From: Chloroflexota bacterium
Lineage (GTDB): Bacteria > Chloroflexota > Anaerolineae > Anaerolineales > Villigracilaceae
Reading direction: 5' to 3'
DNA: 10,000 nucleotides
Assembly: GCA_020217065.1 (NCBI GenBank)
Contig: JAIWOB010000151.1
Coordinates: forward strand, 1-10,000
The translations under genes and the position numbers were made by a program. Position 1 is the first letter of the stretch. Each line of letters opens with the position of its first letter. The notes beneath the pieces were generated by a model that had not been told where the DNA came from, did not search any database, and saw only the letters and a program-made list of their open reading frames with translations. Of the stretch, positions 7,804-10,000 are shown piece after piece.

Positions 7804-8785
7804 CTGGGGCTTGCTCTCGACCGCGCGCATCAACCAGGCTTTGATTCGTCCCCTCAACGCCTCCAAACGAACCCGCTTGCTGGCTGTCGCTTCGAGAAGC
7901 CTTGCCGCCGCCGAAGCCTACGCCCGCGAGTGGAAAATTCCGCGCGCCCACGGCAGTTACGAAGCCCTGCTCGCCGACCCTGAAATTGACGTGATTTACA
8001 ACCCGCTTCCCAATCACCTGCACGCCGAGTGGAGCGTCAAAGCCCTGCGCGCCGGCAAGCATGTGCTGTGCGAAAAGCCCATCGCGCTGACTCTCGCCGA
8101 CGTGGACGCCATGGCGCAGGCGGCGCAAGAGAGCGGCAAAATTCTCGCCGAAGCCTTTATGTACCGCCATCACCCGCAGACCTTGAAAGTCAAAGAAATC
8201 GTGGAGAGCGGCGCGCTGGGCAAACTGCAACTCATTAAAGGCGCGTTCACCTTCACGCTGACCCGCGAGGGCGACATTCGACTTAACAAGGAAATGGGCG
8301 GCGGCAGCATTTGGGACGTAGGCTGTTATCCCATCTCGTATGCGCGGACGCTTGCCGGGGCGGAAGCACTCGAAGCGTTTGGCTGGCAGGTCGCCGCTCC
8401 GAGCGGGATTGACGAATCGTTCTACGGGCAAATAAAATTCGAGAATGGAGTCTACGCCCAATTTGACAGCGGATTCAAATCCCCGCTCCGCAGCCGCATC
8501 GAAATCGTGGGGACAGACGGCGTGTTGACGGTTCCCGAACCGTTCAAGCCCGAAAGAACCAGCGAAATCCTGCTGACGCGCGGCGATAAAACGGAGAAGA
8601 TAAAAATCAACGGCGGCATGTTATACATGGGCGAAGTGGACGATATGTGCGACGCGATTTTACACAACAAGCCGCCGCGCGTTTCTCTCGCCGACAGCCG
8701 CTCCAACGTCGCCGTCATCCTCGCTCTGCTCGAATCGGCGCGCAGCGGAAAGCCGGCGCAGGTTGGCGGAGAGCGAAAGTCGTAA
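7787..8785 (+). CDS. Gfo/Idh/MocA family oxidoreductase, possibly D-xylose 1-dehydrogenase-like
   Basis: This 332-residue NAD(P)-dependent sugar dehydrogenase has the usual family length. The N-terminal Rossmann fold begins WGLLSTARIN (residues 7-16), the STA variant of the GxGxxG loop that is common in dihydrodiol/xylose dehydrogenase-type members. YNPLPNHLHAEW and the CEKP motif follow, with catalytic K97. EAFMYRHHPQ then opens the C-terminal alpha/beta domain, and GGGSIWDVGCYP contains D177 and Y181. Y181 takes the place of the catalytic histidine found in inositol dehydrogenases. This combination (STA loop, EAFMYRHHPQ, DVGCYP) is, from memory, typical of the dimeric dihydrodiol dehydrogenase and NADP-xylose dehydrogenase branch. 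With xylFGHAB next door, oxidation of xylose or a related aldose to its lactone is plausible, but other sugars are equally possible. It is translationally coupled to the MFS transporter, which may bring in its substrate. Confidence 0.85.
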   Translation: MDKPLNWGLLSTARINQALIRPLNASKRTRLLAVASRSLAAAEAYAREWKIPRAHGSYEALLADPEIDVIYNPLPNHLHAEWSVKALRAGKHVLCEKPIALTLADVDAMAQAAQESGKILAEAFMYRHHPQTLKVKEIVESGALGKLQLIKGAFTFTLTREGDIRLNKEMGGGSIWDVGCYPISYARTLAGAEALEAFGWQVAAPSGIDESFYGQIKFENGVYAQFDSGFKSPLRSRIEIVGTDGVLTVPEPFKPERTSEILLTRGDKTEKIKINGGMLYMGEVDDMCDAILHNKPPRVSLADSRSNVAVILALLESARSGKPAQVGGERKS

Positions 8786-8865
8786 ACAAGCCCGCTTGAT
8801 GAGAACCGTTGAGACGCGAACAAGTCCTTGCGACGCGCCGCATCTTCGGCGATAAGGAGTAAAGA

Positions 8866-9900
8866 ATGAAAAAAGTTTCGCCTGCGCCGCCGGTATTCCT
8901 GGTCATTCTTTCGCTCTTATTCGCCTCGTGCGGCGGCGGGAACGCGCCTGCCCGTTCTCCCTCCGCAGAAAAGGCCCCGCCCGTCCTTCATGTCGCCATG
9001 GTCAAGGGACAAGTCGAAGCCCGCGAAAAAGCGGGAGAGAACTTTGCGCCCGTACAGACCGGGCAAAAACTTGGCGTTGGCGCGGAAATCCGCACGTCGG
9101 AGAAAAGCGCCGTCGTGTTATACCGCGACACCCTTTCGATGGTGGCGCTCGACCAAAATTCGGTCATGCTGGTCAAAAAACTTGCCTTCAAGTCCAGCCT
9201 GCCGGTCACCGTTTTGTCGCTGCTAAAAGGCGCCGCCGTCGTGGAACATAAGGGAAAACTTCCAAAAGGGGCGACGCTGACAATCGAGACGGCGGACGGG
9301 CGGCAGGGCGGAGTGGCAGGCTCCATCGTCAGAGTGAGTTACCTGCCCCGCGAACGAAGAATGATTGTCGCCTGCTTCAGCGGCGAATGCAGCCTGGCAA
9401 AAGAAGGGCAAACGCTGCGCCTGACGGGAGGGCAGGAAGCGGACGCGGCAGATTTAAGTTCGCTTCCGAAAACGGCGGGCAAACTCTCCGCCGGGCAGCA
9501 AGAAGAATTTCTGGAAGCGGCGCGCCGCATCTGCGACTGCGAATTGTCGCTGGAAGAAACCCTGGAAGCGGGGATAATTTCCTTCGCGCCGCCGCCCGAT
9601 GAAGTCCCAACGCCAGAGGAAGACCTCGAAGCCTCGGCGGACGAAAACGGAAACACAGACCCCGAAAGCGACCAAATCGGCGAAGACGCCTTTTTGGAAA
9701 TATTGAGCCAGTTCGCTGAAGAAAACTCTCCGGCGGAAAATGAGGAGCCGGAAGAAGGCGCGCCTCCCGCAGGGGATGACGACGAGAGCGAGGAACCTGC
9801 TTCGGCGCCGGAACCTGCGCCCGCAGAGCCGAACGACCCCACCGGCTCCGAATCCGTCCCTGAACAAAGACCCGAAGAGCCGCCCCCCACCGGCGGATAA
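8866..9900 (+). CDS. Lipoprotein with FecR-like domain and acidic proline-rich tail
   Basis: This 344-residue exported protein has no function I can assign. Residues 1-22 form a lipoprotein signal: a lysine pair, a hydrophobic stretch (FLVILSLLF) and the lipobox FASC with C22 as lipidated cysteine. F at -3 is less usual than L. Residues about 45-200 resemble a FecR domain: VAMVKGQVEAR, then a TGQKLGVGAEIRTSEKSAVVL segment, a beta-rich middle and VAGSIVRVSY. In other proteins such domains act in extracytoplasmic sensing or envelope scaffolding. Four further cysteines are paired: C170/C175 and C223/C225. From about residue 242 the chain is low-complexity and rich in E, D, P and A, with one short amphipathic stretch near 270-285. 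It is probably disordered. The ATG follows AAGGAG at 8854-8859 by 6 bases. The 80-base gap from the dehydrogenase holds only a 5-bp hairpin (8836-8851), and cotranscription is uncertain. No sigma factor gene is nearby. Confidence 0.75.
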   Translation: MKKVSPAPPVFLVILSLLFASCGGGNAPARSPSAEKAPPVLHVAMVKGQVEAREKAGENFAPVQTGQKLGVGAEIRTSEKSAVVLYRDTLSMVALDQNSVMLVKKLAFKSSLPVTVLSLLKGAAVVEHKGKLPKGATLTIETADGRQGGVAGSIVRVSYLPRERRMIVACFSGECSLAKEGQTLRLTGGQEADAADLSSLPKTAGKLSAGQQEEFLEAARRICDCELSLEETLEAGIISFAPPPDEVPTPEEDLEASADENGNTDPESDQIGEDAFLEILSQFAEENSPAENEEPEEGAPPAGDDDESEEPASAPEPAPAEPNDPTGSESVPEQRPEEPPPTGG

Positions 9901-9911
9901 TGACCCCAAAA

Positions 9912-9975
9912 TTGGTCGGGACAAAAAAATAATTTGGATTTATAATCCAGTCACTATATTCTAACGACTGGAGGA
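9912..9975 (+). promoter_or_regulatory. AT-rich promoter region with nested inverted repeats before the last gene
   Basis: TATAAT at 9941-9946 is a perfect -10 box, with GGGACA at 9918-9923 (4 of 6) 17 bases upstream. A second option is TATATT at 9955-9960 with TTGGAT at 9934-9939, but its 15-base spacer is short. TGGATT and AATCCA (9935-9940 and 9944-9949) form a palindrome centred on the first -10 box. TCCAGTC at 9946-9952 and GACTGGA at 9966-9972 form a second inverted repeat that covers the start of the ribosome binding site GGAGGA at 9970-9975. These suit repressor binding around a regulated promoter. The bases are seen; the regulation is inferred. Confidence 0.45.
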
Positions 9976-9982
9976 TTTCCCC

Positions 9983-10000
9983 ATGGCAAGCGTCACCTAC
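9983..10000 (+). CDS. Start of a probable sugar ABC transporter ATP-binding protein (UgpC/MalK type), truncated by window end
   Basis: Only six codons are visible, reading MASVTY. GGAGGA at 9970-9975 lies 7 bases before the ATG and a plausible promoter precedes it, so a gene start is well supported. From memory, MASVTY or MASVTF followed by a KxVxKRF-like strand is a very common beginning for MalK/UgpC/MsmX ATPases that serve several oligosaccharide importers. The identification rests on six residues plus the sugar-uptake context and is tentative. Confidence 0.5.

Noticed and set aside
7763..8461. A 232-residue open frame on the - strand opposite the Gfo/Idh gene.
   Set aside because: The + strand frame encodes a full family protein with the CEKP and GGG-DVGCYP motifs. 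The antisense frame shows nothing recognisable.
8836..8851. CGCCG-CATCTT-CGGCG hairpin before the lipoprotein ribosome binding site.
   Set aside because: A 5-bp stem of common GC bases is expected by chance at this composition, and no tail or conserved motif supports a riboswitch or terminator.
9902..9917. GACC...GGTC and CCAA..TTGG pairing after the lipoprotein gene, considered as a terminator.
   Set aside because: The stems are only 4 bp, they exclude each other, and an A-run rather than a T-run follows on the + strand.

Overview
The window carries most of a D-xylose uptake and catabolism operon on the + strand, followed by a second sugar-related gene pair, a lipoprotein gene and the first codons of another gene. 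All convincing genes are on the + strand. The genes are densely packed, moderately GC-rich and mostly preceded by AGGAG-type ribosome binding sites. No RNA gene, insertion sequence, CRISPR array or tRNA was seen.

Layout: (1) 1-4971 holds xylF (3' part only), xylG, xylH and xylA, giving the periplasmic or lipid-anchored xylose-binding protein, the double-domain ATPase, the permease and class I xylose isomerase. (2) 5068-6558 is xylB, xylulokinase, separated from xylA by a 96-base gap that holds a long hairpin. Together xylFGHAB would import D-xylose with ATP, isomerise it to D-xylulose and phosphorylate it to xylulose 5-phosphate for the pentose phosphate pathway. (3) 6631-8785 is a translationally overlapping pair: an FHS-like (fucose-permease-like) MFS sugar transporter and a Gfo/Idh/MocA dehydrogenase. 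They may be a separate transcription unit, starting from a palindrome-bearing promoter that puts the transcript start almost on the ATG. (4) 8866-9900 encodes a lipoprotein with a FecR-like domain and a long acidic, proline-rich tail. (5) An AT-rich promoter region at 9901-9982 precedes a gene whose first six residues (MASVTY) are typical of UgpC/MalK-type sugar ABC ATPases.

Organism (inference): the actinobacterial/Thermus/Chloroflexota-type short xylose isomerase, a CUT2 xylFGH importer and a probable MalK/UgpC-type gene, at a GC content of roughly mid-50s percent by eye, fit a saccharolytic bacterium, most plausibly Chloroflexota (Anaerolineae). Nothing in the window proves this.

The window looks like an ordinary carbohydrate catabolic region. 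I found no convincing new biological system. The points worth a second look are the intercistronic hairpins, the palindrome at the MFS start, the possible oxidative use of xylose by the Gfo/Idh enzyme, and the unclassified FecR-like lipoprotein.
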